This document shows, in pieces, positions 1-10,037 of a DNA stretch of 37,335 nucleotides. The notes under the pieces were generated by a model. That model did not search any database. It worked only from the letters and a program-made list of their open reading frames with translations, and was not told the DNA's origin. This DNA is from Nannocystis pusilla (GTDB taxonomy: Bacteria > Myxococcota_A > Polyangia > Nannocystales > Nannocystaceae). A program made the translations under genes and the position numbers. The stretch spans positions 1 through 37,335 of the forward strand of contig NZ_JAIRAU010000010.1 of assembly GCF_020073745.1 (NCBI RefSeq), given 5' to 3'. Within the stretch, counting starts at the first letter, position 1. Every line of letters begins with the position of its first letter.

Positions 1-1407
1 GCCTGCGACGAGGGCCTCGCCAACAGCGACGGCGGCGACTGCACCCTCGCGTGCGCCCTCGCGACGTGCGGCGACGGCCTGGTCCACGATCAGGGCGGAG
101 CCGGCGAGCAGTGCGACGAGGGCCCCGCCAACGGCCCCGGTCAAGCCTGCCTCGCCGATTGCACCCTCAACGTCTGCGGCGACTCGGACCTCGGCCCCGG
201 CGAGGCCTGCGACGACGGCAACCTCGCCCCCGGCGACGGCTGCAGCCCGCTGTGCGCGCTCGAGGAGTGCGGCAACGGGATCGTCGATCCGGGCGAGCCG
301 TGCGACGACGGCGCGGACGGCGATCAGAACGACGCCTGCACCGACGAATGCACCGTGCCGGCGTGCGGCGACGGCTTCGTCCAGGCCAGCCTCGGCGAGC
401 AGTGCGACGCCGGCGCGGGCAACAGCGACGCCGGCGCGTGCACCCTGAGCTGCAAGCACGCGGTGTGCGGCGACGGCCACGTGTGGCTCGAGGAAGAGCA
501 GTGCGACGCCGGCGCGGGCAACGGCAACGACAAGCCCTGCAAGCTCGATTGCACCGGCGCCGTCTGCGGCGACGGCGTCGTCGGCCCCGGCGAGGCCTGC
601 GACGACGCCGACGACGACGACGACGACGAGTGCACCAGCGCGTGCAAGGTCATGACCTGCGGCGACGGCGAGGTGCAGGTCGGCGAGGAGTGCGACGACG
701 GCCCCGCCAACGACAACGCCGGCGCCTGCACCCTCACGTGCCTGGTCGCCAGCTGCGGCGACGGCTTCGTCCAGGCCGGCGAGACCTGCGACGACGGCGA
801 CGACGACGACACCGACGCCTGCAGGAACAGCTGCCAGGTGGCCGCCTGCGGCGACGGTGTGCTGTGGGCCGGCCACGAGCAGTGCGACGACGGCAACACG
901 GTCTCCGGCGACGGCTGCAACGCCAACTGCACCCGGCCCAAGCGCGTGTTCGTCACCGCCATCACCTACGACGGCAACCTCGGCGGGTTTGCCGGCGCGA
1001 AGACCAAGTGCCAGGCCCGGGCCGACGCGGCCGGGCTCGGCGGCACCTGGGACGCGTGGATCAGCACCTCGAGCAGCCCCCTGACGCGCTTCATCCAATC
1101 CCCCACCGGCTACGCGCGCCTCGACGACGTCATCGTCGCCGAGAGCTGGGCCGACCTGGTCGACGGCACCCTCGACGCTCCGATCGACGTCAACGAGTTC
1201 GGCGGCATCGCCGGCATCGAAGGCGTGTGGACCGGCACGTTGCAGGACGGAGCGTCCAGCTCCTCGAGGTGCAGCAATTGGACCTCGAGCAGCAGCGGAG
1301 TCAGCGGAGCCGAGGGTCGGACCAACGTCGTCGGCAGCGGCTGGACCTACAACGTCACGAACACCTTGTGCCACCAGCAGCGCCGCCTGTACTGCTTCGA
1401 ACAATGA
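1..1407 (+). CDS. Cys-rich repeat surface protein with C-terminal DUF1554 domain (5' end outside window)
   Basis: The frame is open from base 1 and ends at TGA 1405-1407, so the N-terminus and any signal peptide lie upstream. About nine copies of a Cys-rich unit (CGDG...GE.CDDG, then paired cysteines) fill the first 305 residues; this is the DUF4215/myxococcal Cys-rich repeat type, probably disulfide-rich and Asp-rich enough to bind calcium. One unit carries a run of Asp (codons near 605-630). The last ~155 residues begin RVFVTAITYDGNLGG and match the DUF1554 (lectin-like) domain known from Leptospira and myxobacterial surface proteins. The repeats align in order with those of the next gene, so the two are tandem duplicates. 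Role: probably cell-surface adhesion or recognition; this is inference. Confidence 0.85.
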   Translation, partial: ACDEGLANSDGGDCTLACALATCGDGLVHDQGGAGEQCDEGPANGPGQACLADCTLNVCGDSDLGPGEACDDGNLAPGDGCSPLCALEECGNGIVDPGEPCDDGADGDQNDACTDECTVPACGDGFVQASLGEQCDAGAGNSDAGACTLSCKHAVCGDGHVWLEEEQCDAGAGNGNDKPCKLDCTGAVCGDGVVGPGEACDDADDDDDDECTSACKVMTCGDGEVQVGEECDDGPANDNAGACTLTCLVASCGDGFVQAGETCDDGDDDDTDACRNSCQVAACGDGVLWAGHEQCDDGNTVSGDGCNANCTRPKRVFVTAITYDGNLGGFAGAKTKCQARADAAGLGGTWDAWISTSSSPLTRFIQSPTGYARLDDVIVAESWADLVDGTLDAPIDVNEFGGIAGIEGVWTGTLQDGASSSSRCSNWTSSSSGVSGAEGRTNVVGSGWTYNVTNTLCHQQRRLYCFEQ

Positions 1408-1443
1408 CCCGCCCGCGCGATCTCGAATCACAGGAGAACTGAC

Positions 1444-3792
1444 ATGAAGAACACCACGATCTTCCAAACTACTAGCATTCGCGCGGGGCTGCTCACGGGC
1501 GCGCTGCTCCTCGTGAGCACCGGCTGCGACGCCGACGTCGACCTGAACCTCAACGTCGACCCCCCGAGCCTCCCCGGCGGCGGCGGCGGCCAGAGCGTGT
1601 GCGGCGACGGCCAGCTCGGCTACGGCGAGGAGTGCGACCACGGCGTGGCCAACGGCCCCGGCAAGGCGTGTCGCACCAATTGCCTGCTCAACGTCTGCGG
1701 CGACCTCGAGCTCGGCCCGACCGAGGAGTGCGACGACGGCCCCGCCAACGGCGACGACAAGGCCTGCACCTCGCAGTGCCTGCACGCCGTCTGCGGCGAC
1801 GGCCTGCTCGGCCCCGGCGAGGCGTGCGACGACGGCAACGACGTCGACGGCGACGCCTGCACCAACACCTGCACCCTCGCCTCCTGCGGCGACGGCATCG
1901 TCCAGCCGCCCGAGACCTGCGACGACGCCAACGCCGTCGACGACGACGCGTGCAGCAACACCTGCGTCGCGGCCGCGTGCGGCGACGACGTCCTCCAGCC
2001 CGGCGCCGGCGAGGAGTGCGACGACGGCCCCGCCAACGGCCCGAGCGCGGCCTGTCGCGGCAATTGCCTGGTCAACGTGTGCGGCGACGGCGACCTCGGC
2101 CCCGGCGAGCAGTGCGACAACGGCCCCAACAACGGCGACCAGGCCGTCTGCACGTCCAGCTGCACGATCAACGTGTGCGGCGACGGCCTCGTCGGCCCGA
2201 TGGAGGGTTGTGACGACGGCAACGCCGTCAACGACGACGCGTGCACCAACACGTGCATGGTCCCGACCTGCGGCGACGGCATCGTCCAGGCCACCGAGGC
2301 CTGCGACGACGGCAACGCGATCAACACGGACAACTGCACCAACGCCTGCACCGCCAAGGCCTGCGGCGACGGCTACGTCCAGGCCGGCGAGGCCTGCGAC
2401 CAGGGCGCCGCGAACAGCAACAACGGCCAGTGCACGCTCGCCTGCAAATTCGCCGCTTGCGGCGACGGCCTGATCTACAACCAGGGCGGCACGGAGCAGT
2501 GTGACAACGGCCCGAACAACGGCGTGAACAAGGCCTGCCGCGCCAACTGCAGGATCAACGTCTGCGGCGACGCCGACCGCGGCCCGGGCGAGGGCTGCGA
2601 CGACGGCAACCCCTACGCCGGCGACGGCTGCAGCCCGCTGTGCGCGATCGAGGCGTGCGGCAACGGGATCGTCGATCCGGGCGAGCAATGCGACGACGGC
2701 ATGAATCACGACCAGGACGACGGCTGCACCGACCTGTGCCGCTTCCCCGCGTGCGGCGACGGCTTCACGCAGCCGAGCGTCGGCGAGGAGTGCGACAACA
2801 GCTCGGCCAACAGCAACAGCGGCGCGTGCACCCTGGGCTGCAAGCACGCCGCGTGCGGCGACGGCCACCTGTGGCTCGACGTCGAACAGTGCGACGGCGG
2901 CGAGGACAACGGCGAGGACAAGCCCTGCAAGCCCGACTGCACCGGCGCCATCTGCGGCGACGGCTACGTCGCGCCCGGCGAGCCCTGCGACGACGCCAAC
3001 CTCGTCAACGAGGACGGGTGCACCAACGTCTGCAAGCTGCCGACCTGCGGCGACGGCTTCCTCCACGCCGGCGAGCAGTGCGACCTGGGCGCGGGCAACG
3101 ACAACAACGGCGCGTGCACCCTCGCCTGCACCCTCCCCGCGTGCGGCGACGGCTTCGTCCAGGCCGGCGAGGGCTGTGACGACGGGGACCTCGTGCAGAC
3201 CAATGACTGCCTGAACCACTGCCAGCTGCCCACCTGCGGCGACTACTACGTGTGGACCGGGCACGAGGAGTGCGACGACGGCAACGCCACCCAGGCCGAC
3301 GGCTGCTTCGCCTGCGAGAGCGCCACGCGTGTGTTCGTCACCAGCACGCTCTACGACGGCAACCTCGGCGGCATCGAGGGCGCCGCCGCGAAGTGCCAGG
3401 AGCGGGCCGACGCGGCCGGCCTCGGCGGCGCCTGGGACGCGTGGCTCAGCACCGACACCAGCACCCCGATGACGCGCTTCGTCCCGCACCCCGCAGGATA
3501 CCGCCGGCTCGACAACGTCATCGTCGCCAACACCCTCGCGGACATGACCGATGGGACCCTCGACTATCACATCTACGTGACGGAAACGGGCAGCGGCCTC
3601 GCCAACGACGCGGTGTGGACCGGGACCACCGCCGCCGGCCTGGCCGCCACCGTGAACTGCACCAACTGGACGTCGAACGCCGCCGGCGTCACCGGAATCG
3701 CCGGCCGCATCGCTACGACCAGCTACCAGTGGACCGACTATACAGCCAGCGCCTGCAACCTCACCCGCCGCCTCTACTGCGTCGAAATGTAG
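1444..3792 (+). CDS. Lipoprotein with 18 DUF4215-type Cys-rich repeats and a DUF1554 domain
   Basis: 782 aa. ATG follows AGGAGA (in CACAGGAGAACTGAC), a clear Shine-Dalgarno, 36 nt after the upstream paralogue, so both are probably one operon. Residues 1-29 form a lipoprotein signal peptide with lipobox LVSTGC, followed by a short Asp/Asn and Gly-rich linker. I count 18 CGDG/CGNG units to about residue 625, then a DUF1554 domain at 629-782 (RVFVTSTLYDGNLGG to the final RRLYCVEM). The protein is expected on the outer membrane surface. Units from about ACGDGLIYNQGG onward correspond one by one to the previous protein's units, including the rarer CGNGIVDPGE unit. Ligand and function are unknown. 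Confidence 0.9.
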   Translation: MKNTTIFQTTSIRAGLLTGALLLVSTGCDADVDLNLNVDPPSLPGGGGGQSVCGDGQLGYGEECDHGVANGPGKACRTNCLLNVCGDLELGPTEECDDGPANGDDKACTSQCLHAVCGDGLLGPGEACDDGNDVDGDACTNTCTLASCGDGIVQPPETCDDANAVDDDACSNTCVAAACGDDVLQPGAGEECDDGPANGPSAACRGNCLVNVCGDGDLGPGEQCDNGPNNGDQAVCTSSCTINVCGDGLVGPMEGCDDGNAVNDDACTNTCMVPTCGDGIVQATEACDDGNAINTDNCTNACTAKACGDGYVQAGEACDQGAANSNNGQCTLACKFAACGDGLIYNQGGTEQCDNGPNNGVNKACRANCRINVCGDADRGPGEGCDDGNPYAGDGCSPLCAIEACGNGIVDPGEQCDDGMNHDQDDGCTDLCRFPACGDGFTQPSVGEECDNSSANSNSGACTLGCKHAACGDGHLWLDVEQCDGGEDNGEDKPCKPDCTGAICGDGYVAPGEPCDDANLVNEDGCTNVCKLPTCGDGFLHAGEQCDLGAGNDNNGACTLACTLPACGDGFVQAGEGCDDGDLVQTNDCLNHCQLPTCGDYYVWTGHEECDDGNATQADGCFACESATRVFVTSTLYDGNLGGIEGAAAKCQERADAAGLGGAWDAWLSTDTSTPMTRFVPHPAGYRRLDNVIVANTLADMTDGTLDYHIYVTETGSGLANDAVWTGTTAAGLAATVNCTNWTSNAAGVTGIAGRIATTSYQWTDYTASACNLTRRLYCVEM

Positions 3793-3845
3793 GCATCAGG
3801 CGCATTCGATGCACCTTCCGGGCGCGCTCGCGTGCTCGGAATCGC

Positions 3846-3876
3846 CGCGGCCGGGGTCGTCGGACCCTCGGCCGCG
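3846..3876. terminator. Bidirectional hairpin terminator between convergent genes
   Basis: CGCGGCCGGGGTC (3846-3858), loop GTCG, then GACCCTCGGCCGCG (3863-3876): 13 base pairs with one bulged T. It lies in the 129-nt gap between the convergent stop codons at 3792 and 3922. There is no strong U tract, so the terminator role is inferred from structure and position. Confidence 0.5.
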
Positions 3877-3921
3877 AGCCCGGCGGACCCGCCCTCGCCC
3901 CGCCGCGCCGGCGCGCGGTCC

Positions 3922-5253
3922 TCAGGGATCGTGGTGCAGATAGCTCGGCTGCCGCGGCAGCCGCAGGCTGACGAGGAACACCACCACCATCATCGCGCTC
4001 ACGTAATAGAAGAACGCCTCCTCGTGGCCCAGCGACTTGAGCCCCAGCGCCACGTACTCGGCCGTGCCGCCGAACAGCGCGTTCGCCACCGCGTAGGCCA
4101 GGCCGACGCCGAGCGCCCGCACCTCCGGCGGGAACATCTCGGCCTTCACGATCCCGCTGATCGAGGTGTAGAGGCTCACGATCGCCAGCGCGATCATGAT
4201 CAGGACGAAGATCGTGACCGGGTCGGTCGTGTTCTGCAGCGCCGTCAGGATCGGCACCGTGGCCACCGCGCCGAAGCAGCCGAACATCAGCATACAGTTG
4301 CGCCGGCCGATCCGGTCCGACAGCGCGCCGAAGGCCGGCTGCATGCACATGTAGACGAACAGCGCGGCGGTCATCACGTAGCTCGCCGTCCGGATCGGCA
4401 GGTGCACCGTGTTCACCAGGTACTTCTGCATGTACGTGGTGAACGTGTAGAAGCACAGCGAGCCGCCGGCGGTGTAACCCAGCACCGTGAAGAATGCGGC
4501 GCGGTGGTGGCGGAGCAGGCCGGTCACGCTGCCCGCGTCCTCGTCGGTCCTGGCGGCGTCGCTCTGGGTCTCGTGCAGCGTGCGGCGCAGCAGCAAGGCG
4601 ACCACCGCCGCCACCGCGCCGAGCACGAACGGGATCCGCCAGCCCCAGGCCTTGAGCTCGGCCTCGGTCAACAGGTGCTCGAGCACCACGATCACCAGCA
4701 CCGCGAGGAGCTGCCCGCCGATCAGCGTCACGTACTGAAACGACGAGAAGAAGCCGCGCCGCCCCTTGAGCGCCACCTCGCTCATGTAGGTGGCCGTGGT
4801 GCCGTATTCGCCGCCCACCGAGAGGCCCTGGAACAGCCGGCACATCAGCAGCAGGAGCGGCGCCCAGCCGCCGATCTGCGCGTAGGTCGGCAGGGTGGCG
4901 ATGACCAGCGAGCCGGCGCACATCATCACGACGGAGATCAGCATCGACGTCTTGCGCCCCAGCCGGTCGGCGATCCGGCCGAACAGCCAGCCGCCGATCG
5001 GCCGCATCAAGAACCCGGCCGCGAACACACCGGCGGTGTTGAGCAATTGCGCGGTCGGATCCGACGAGGGGAAGAACGCCGGCGCGAAGTACAGCGCCGC
5101 GAAGGCGTAGACGTAGAAATCGAACCACTCGACCAGGTTGCCGGACGACGCCGCCATGATGGCGAAGATCCGGTGCCGCCTCTCCGCGGCGTCGTCGTGC
5201 GAGGGCGAGGAGACGGCCGGTTGGCCTCCGGAGGTCGACGTGGCTGCTTTCAT
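3922..5253 (-). CDS. MFS transporter, metabolite:H+ symporter type (KgtP/ProP-like)
   Basis: 443 aa from ATG 5253. The open frame extends to 5427, but the extra 58 residues are Arg/Gly-rich and non-conserved, and MKAATS gives the usual family length. The N-terminal [16 protein letters not shown], the loop motif [10 protein letters not shown] and [20 protein letters not shown] are hallmarks of the MHS family (alpha-ketoglutarate, proline/betaine and citrate symporters); about 12 hydrophobic segments are visible. It is predicted to import an organic acid or osmolyte with protons across the inner membrane; substrate cannot be fixed from sequence. Possible -10 elements lie upstream (TACTAT, 5329-5324 on the minus strand). 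It stands alone, convergent with the lipoprotein genes. Confidence 0.88.
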   Translation of the reverse strand: MKAATSTSGGQPAVSSPSHDDAAERRHRIFAIMAASSGNLVEWFDFYVYAFAALYFAPAFFPSSDPTAQLLNTAGVFAAGFLMRPIGGWLFGRIADRLGRKTSMLISVVMMCAGSLVIATLPTYAQIGGWAPLLLLMCRLFQGLSVGGEYGTTATYMSEVALKGRRGFFSSFQYVTLIGGQLLAVLVIVVLEHLLTEAELKAWGWRIPFVLGAVAAVVALLLRRTLHETQSDAARTDEDAGSVTGLLRHHRAAFFTVLGYTAGGSLCFYTFTTYMQKYLVNTVHLPIRTASYVMTAALFVYMCMQPAFGALSDRIGRRNCMLMFGCFGAVATVPILTALQNTTDPVTIFVLIMIALAIVSLYTSISGIVKAEMFPPEVRALGVGLAYAVANALFGGTAEYVALGLKSLGHEEAFFYYVSAMMVVVFLVSLRLPRQPSYLHHDP

Positions 5254-5646
5254 GGTCGTCTGGCCGTGCACAGGTGCGAACAGGCTGCAGCCGCGCAGGG
5301 TGCCATATACCCCGGCGCGGGCGATAGTACACCCGTCATGCCCCCGCCGACGCCAGCAGCGCCGCGGCGAGGCGCCGGCGTCGCTCACGGGCCAGGCGAC
5401 GCCCGGCACACCCTGCGAATCGTTCACGCCGCCGGCACCCCGGCGCGCTCCGCCCTCGCCTCGGCGACGCTCGCCTGCCCCCGGAATGGGCGGGCGAGGC
5501 GCCGCCCGTCACAAGCGAGATCCGGCCGGCCGCCCCGCGGCGCAGCCCCCACGCATTCACCGCTACACACCTTCAGTACATGCTCCAAAAGACATGTCCC
5601 TTCGGCAATACCCACACCGCCCGGGCGGCCGGGCCGCGCGCCGCCG
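5254..5646. other. Gene-free interval upstream of the transporter
   Basis: 393 nt without a credible gene. It holds the transporter's putative promoter (near 5304-5329), a hairpin at 5470-5498 (CTCGCCTGCCC, 7-nt loop, GGGCGGGCGAG; one G-T pair) that could end transcription from the kinase gene, and a two-unit 14-bp repeat at 5579-5606. Confidence 0.5.
5579..5606. repeat. 14-bp unit array, 2 units
   Basis: CATGCTCCAAAAGA (5579-5592) and CATGTCCCTTCGGC (5593-5606). It lies 40 nt beyond the 3' end of the degenerate kinase gene. Same family as the other arrays in the window (see findings). Confidence 0.75.
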
Positions 5647-7578
5647 TCACTCGCCGCCGAGCTCGTGCAGCGCCTGGGCCACGCGGCGCTCGTGCTCGAC
5701 CGCGTCGTCGCGGACCTCGAGCCCGAGCTCGACCGCGCGGCGCAGCAGGTGCTCCGCCTCGAGCAGGCGGTGGAACGCCGCCGCGCGTTCGTCCTCGAGC
5801 GCGCGCAGGCGGTCGAGCCCGAGCAGCAGCTCCTCGCGGCGCTCGGGCGGCTCGCGGCGGGCCTCGCTGGTGGCGAGCGCGCGGACCAGGGCGCCCTCCT
5901 CGAGCGTCGCCAGACTCGCGTCGATCTCGCGCAGGCGCTCGACCTGGCGGGCGATCAGCTCGACCAGCGGCGCCAGCGAACCCGCGATCATGTCGAGCTC
6001 GGCGCGCGCTCCCGGGGCCGCGGCGCGGTGGTCGACCAGCCGCTGCACCGCCAGCGCCAGCTCGCCGACGATCTCGCGCACCTCGGGGGCCGTGTCGCGC
6101 GCGAGCAACCCGGCCAGGCGCGCCACCAGCGGGTCGGAGGCCGGCAGCGCCGCCGGGGCCGCTCGCAGGCGCAGGAGCGTCGGGCGGTCCTTCCTGTGCG
6201 CCGCCGCGGCGGCGATGAACACCAGAAACGCGACGGCGATCCCGAGCGCGCCGAGGAGGATCGGCACGAACGACGGCGCCCCGAGCAGCGCCGCGCCGCC
6301 CGCCACGACCGCGGTGGTGCCGAGCGTCCACCCGAACGTCTTCGCGGCCAGGCGTCGGGTCGCCCGCGGCGAGCGCTCGACCACCGCGACCTGCAGCTTG
6401 GCCGCCGCCAGCCGCGCGCGCAGGCGCTCGGCTGTCTCGGGGGACAGGTCCGAGAACAACCGCAGCGGCAGCGCGTGGCGCCGCTCGAGCTCGGCCTTCG
6501 AGTACATGCGCGCGTCGCCGATCACGAGGTTGAGCACCGGCACCTCGCCCTCGGCCAGCGTCTGCAGCTCGCCGGTCAGGCGGGCGAAGAACTCGGCGTC
6601 CTCCTTGGCGCCGCGCAGGTCGACGGCGCAGGTGCCCCCGGGCGCGTGCTCGAACTGCACGCCGACGCGGCCGCACGCCAGGCACAGCCGCTGGCCGAGG
6701 CGCAGGCGCGCCCCGCAGTGCTGGCAGATCGTGCGCGCCTGCGAGGCGCCGGCCGAGCCCTCGCCCGCCAGCGCGGCCGCCAGCTCGCGCGCCGAGGCCG
6801 GACGCGCGGCTGGCTCGAGGGCCAGGCAGCGCATCACCAGCGCGTCGAGCTCGGGCGGGACCTCGGCCCGCAGCGCCCGCGGCGGCGCCGGCGAGGCCTC
6901 GCCGAGGAACGCCGGGCCCTCGCCGCGCGGCAAGAGCCCGGTCAGCGCGCGGTAGAGGATCACGCCGACGGCGTACAGGTCGGCGCGCGGGTCGAGGGCC
7001 GTGCGCGCCAGCTGCTCCGGCGCCGCGTACGGCGAGCCCTCGAGCAGCAGGCTCGAGGCCGTGCGCGTCGACAGGATGTCGACCCGCGCCAGCCCGACGT
7101 CGGTCAGCCACAACCCGTCGTCCGCGCGCACCACCAGCCGCGGGTGCAGGTCGCGGATCACCACCCCGCGCGCGTGCAGCCCGGTCAGCAGCTCGCACAG
7201 CGCGATCGCCAGGGCCACCGCCTCGTCGACCGGCACCGCCGCGCGCCGGCGCAGCCACTGCTCGAGCGTCTCGCCGCGCGGATCGAGGCGCAGCCGCCAC
7301 GGCGGCTCCGCGCCCGGCGCTCGCGGGTCGGCGGGGCCGGACGCCAGCACCGACGCGACCCGCGGCGCGTCGAGTTCGCGCAGGCGCGCCACGTCCCGCA
7401 CGTAGCGGCGCCGCATCGCCGCGTCGCGCGCCAGCTCCGGCGCCAGCCAGGCCAGCACCCCCTCGCGCCCGTCGGCGAAGCGCACCCGACAGCGCAGCTC
7501 CGAGCCGACCCGCTCGGGCTCGCCGAGCACCCCCGCCGCGAGCTCGGCCGGCAGCGTCGGGATCTCGATCGCGCTCAC
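5647..7578 (-). CDS. Degenerate Hanks-type kinase with zinc ribbon and two membrane helices
   Basis: 643 aa from GTG 7578, chosen because GAAGGAG sits just upstream; the frame stays open to 7644 only through repeat DNA. The kinase-like domain spans about residues 1-270. It keeps RDL (I141-R142-D143), D160-V161-G162 in place of DFG and APE (186-188), but I see no glycine loop and no VAIK lysine (GVLAWLAPE at that place), so activity is doubtful. A zinc ribbon follows (C285/C288 and C299/C302), then a small alpha/beta-like segment, a helical hairpin membrane anchor (about 415-461) and a long Arg/Glu/Leu-rich helical tail. The architecture is the same as in the canonical kinase just upstream (7760-9613). 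It may be a pseudokinase partner of that kinase; this is inference. Confidence 0.85.
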   Translation of the reverse strand: MSAIEIPTLPAELAAGVLGEPERVGSELRCRVRFADGREGVLAWLAPELARDAAMRRRYVRDVARLRELDAPRVASVLASGPADPRAPGAEPPWRLRLDPRGETLEQWLRRRAAVPVDEAVALAIALCELLTGLHARGVVIRDLHPRLVVRADDGLWLTDVGLARVDILSTRTASSLLLEGSPYAAPEQLARTALDPRADLYAVGVILYRALTGLLPRGEGPAFLGEASPAPPRALRAEVPPELDALVMRCLALEPAARPASARELAAALAGEGSAGASQARTICQHCGARLRLGQRLCLACGRVGVQFEHAPGGTCAVDLRGAKEDAEFFARLTGELQTLAEGEVPVLNLVIGDARMYSKAELERRHALPLRLFSDLSPETAERLRARLAAAKLQVAVVERSPRATRRLAAKTFGWTLGTTAVVAGGAALLGAPSFVPILLGALGIAVAFLVFIAAAAAHRKDRPTLLRLRAAPAALPASDPLVARLAGLLARDTAPEVREIVGELALAVQRLVDHRAAAPGARAELDMIAGSLAPLVELIARQVERLREIDASLATLEEGALVRALATSEARREPPERREELLLGLDRLRALEDERAAAFHRLLEAEHLLRRAVELGLEVRDDAVEHERRVAQALHELGGE

Positions 7579-7579
7579 A

Positions 7580-7649
7580 CCTGCTCCTTCGTGCATGTTC
7601 TCGAAGACATGCTTCTCAAAGCATGCCCTCCATGACATGTCCAAATAGT
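7580..7649. repeat. 14-bp unit array, 5 units, in the kinase leader
   Basis: Units start at 7580 (CCTGCTCCTTCGTG), 7594, 7608, 7622 and 7636, exactly 14 bp apart. The first unit contains the Shine-Dalgarno of the kinase gene starting at 7578. CATGCTT-CTCA-AAGCATG at 7608-7625 is a perfect 7-bp hairpin within the leader. Confidence 0.8.
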
Positions 7650-7718
7650 CAGCCCCGAATCACCCGCGCGAACGCCCGCTCCTGAGCCCTCGCCGCGGCC
7701 GCCCCCCGCCACACAGGG

Positions 7719-7759
7719 CATGTCCCTCTCGACATGTCGCTCCGAACCTGTCCCCACGA

Positions 7760-7774
<15 letters not shown>
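7719..7774. repeat. 14-bp unit array, 4 units, at a kinase stop codon
   Basis: Units start at 7719, 7733, 7747 and 7761. The last overlaps the stop codon of the canonical kinase (7760-7762). CATGTC-CCTCTC-GACATG at 7719-7736 is a perfect 6-bp stem with a 6-nt loop. A gap of about 70 nt separates it from the array at 7580-7649. Confidence 0.8.
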
Positions 7775-9613
<1,839 letters not shown>

Positions 9614-10037
9614 GCGAGCGCCGCAGCTATACCACGGCGCGCCACCGGCCCGCCACGCCCCTGCAGGCGATCGTGCGGCGCTCTCCGCCGCAGCCCCCCA
9701 GGCCGCGCTCGCTCGCGGGCTCGACCGCGACCGCCCACCCCGCGGCTCGCGGCCGCCGCACATGTCCGATCCGACAGGTGCCAGTACGCCATCATCCCCC
9801 GACCGACCGACCGCGACATATGTCCCACACGACATGTCCCATCCGACATGCCTGCTGTGCCTCGCACGGACCCCTGTGCTCCGCCCGCGCCGTCGCCTAT
9901 GACATGTCTCTTCGGACATCATCATCGAGCCACCAGGCGCCCATGCCCCGGCGCGACCTCGCAGGCGCGCCCGCGCGCGCGACGAGTTTCGCCGCTCCGG
10001 GGAACACCGCCGCCACGCTCGCGCGTAGCAGCCTGGC
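9614..10037. other. Divergent intergenic region with a long 14-bp repeat array
   Basis: 424 nt between the kinase (minus) and the archaemetzincin gene (plus). It carries the longest repeat array of the window (9761-9930) and candidate -10 elements next to both starts (TATAGC at 9631-9626 on the minus strand; TAGCAG at 10026-10031). No gene is seen. Confidence 0.6.
9761..9930. repeat. 14-bp unit array, about 12 positions, partly degenerate
   Basis: Units are phased at 9761, 9775, 9789 and 9803; a 2-bp insertion follows; then 9819, 9833, 9847, 9861, 9875, 9889, 9903 and 9917. The units at 9861-9902 have lost the CATG core but keep the phase: 9847 to 9903 is exactly 56 bp. CATGTC-CCATCC-GACATG (9833-9850) is a perfect hairpin. 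CTTCGG in the unit at 9903 could form a UUCG tetraloop. Confidence 0.75.

Noticed and set aside
51..1442. 463-aa Arg-rich open frame over the first Cys-rich gene
   Set aside because: It is a shadow of the repeat gene in another frame; composition is almost only Arg, Gly and Pro, whereas the true frame shows conserved repeats and DUF1554.
3832..7635. 1267-aa plus-strand open frame
   Set aside because: It is antisense to the transporter and kinase genes; Arg/His/Gln-rich, with no motif. Long antisense frames are common when third positions are nearly all G/C.
7579..7644. N-terminal extension of the degenerate kinase through the repeat
   Set aside because: The extra 22 codons come from 14-bp repeat units and start at TTG; a good Shine-Dalgarno marks GTG 7578.
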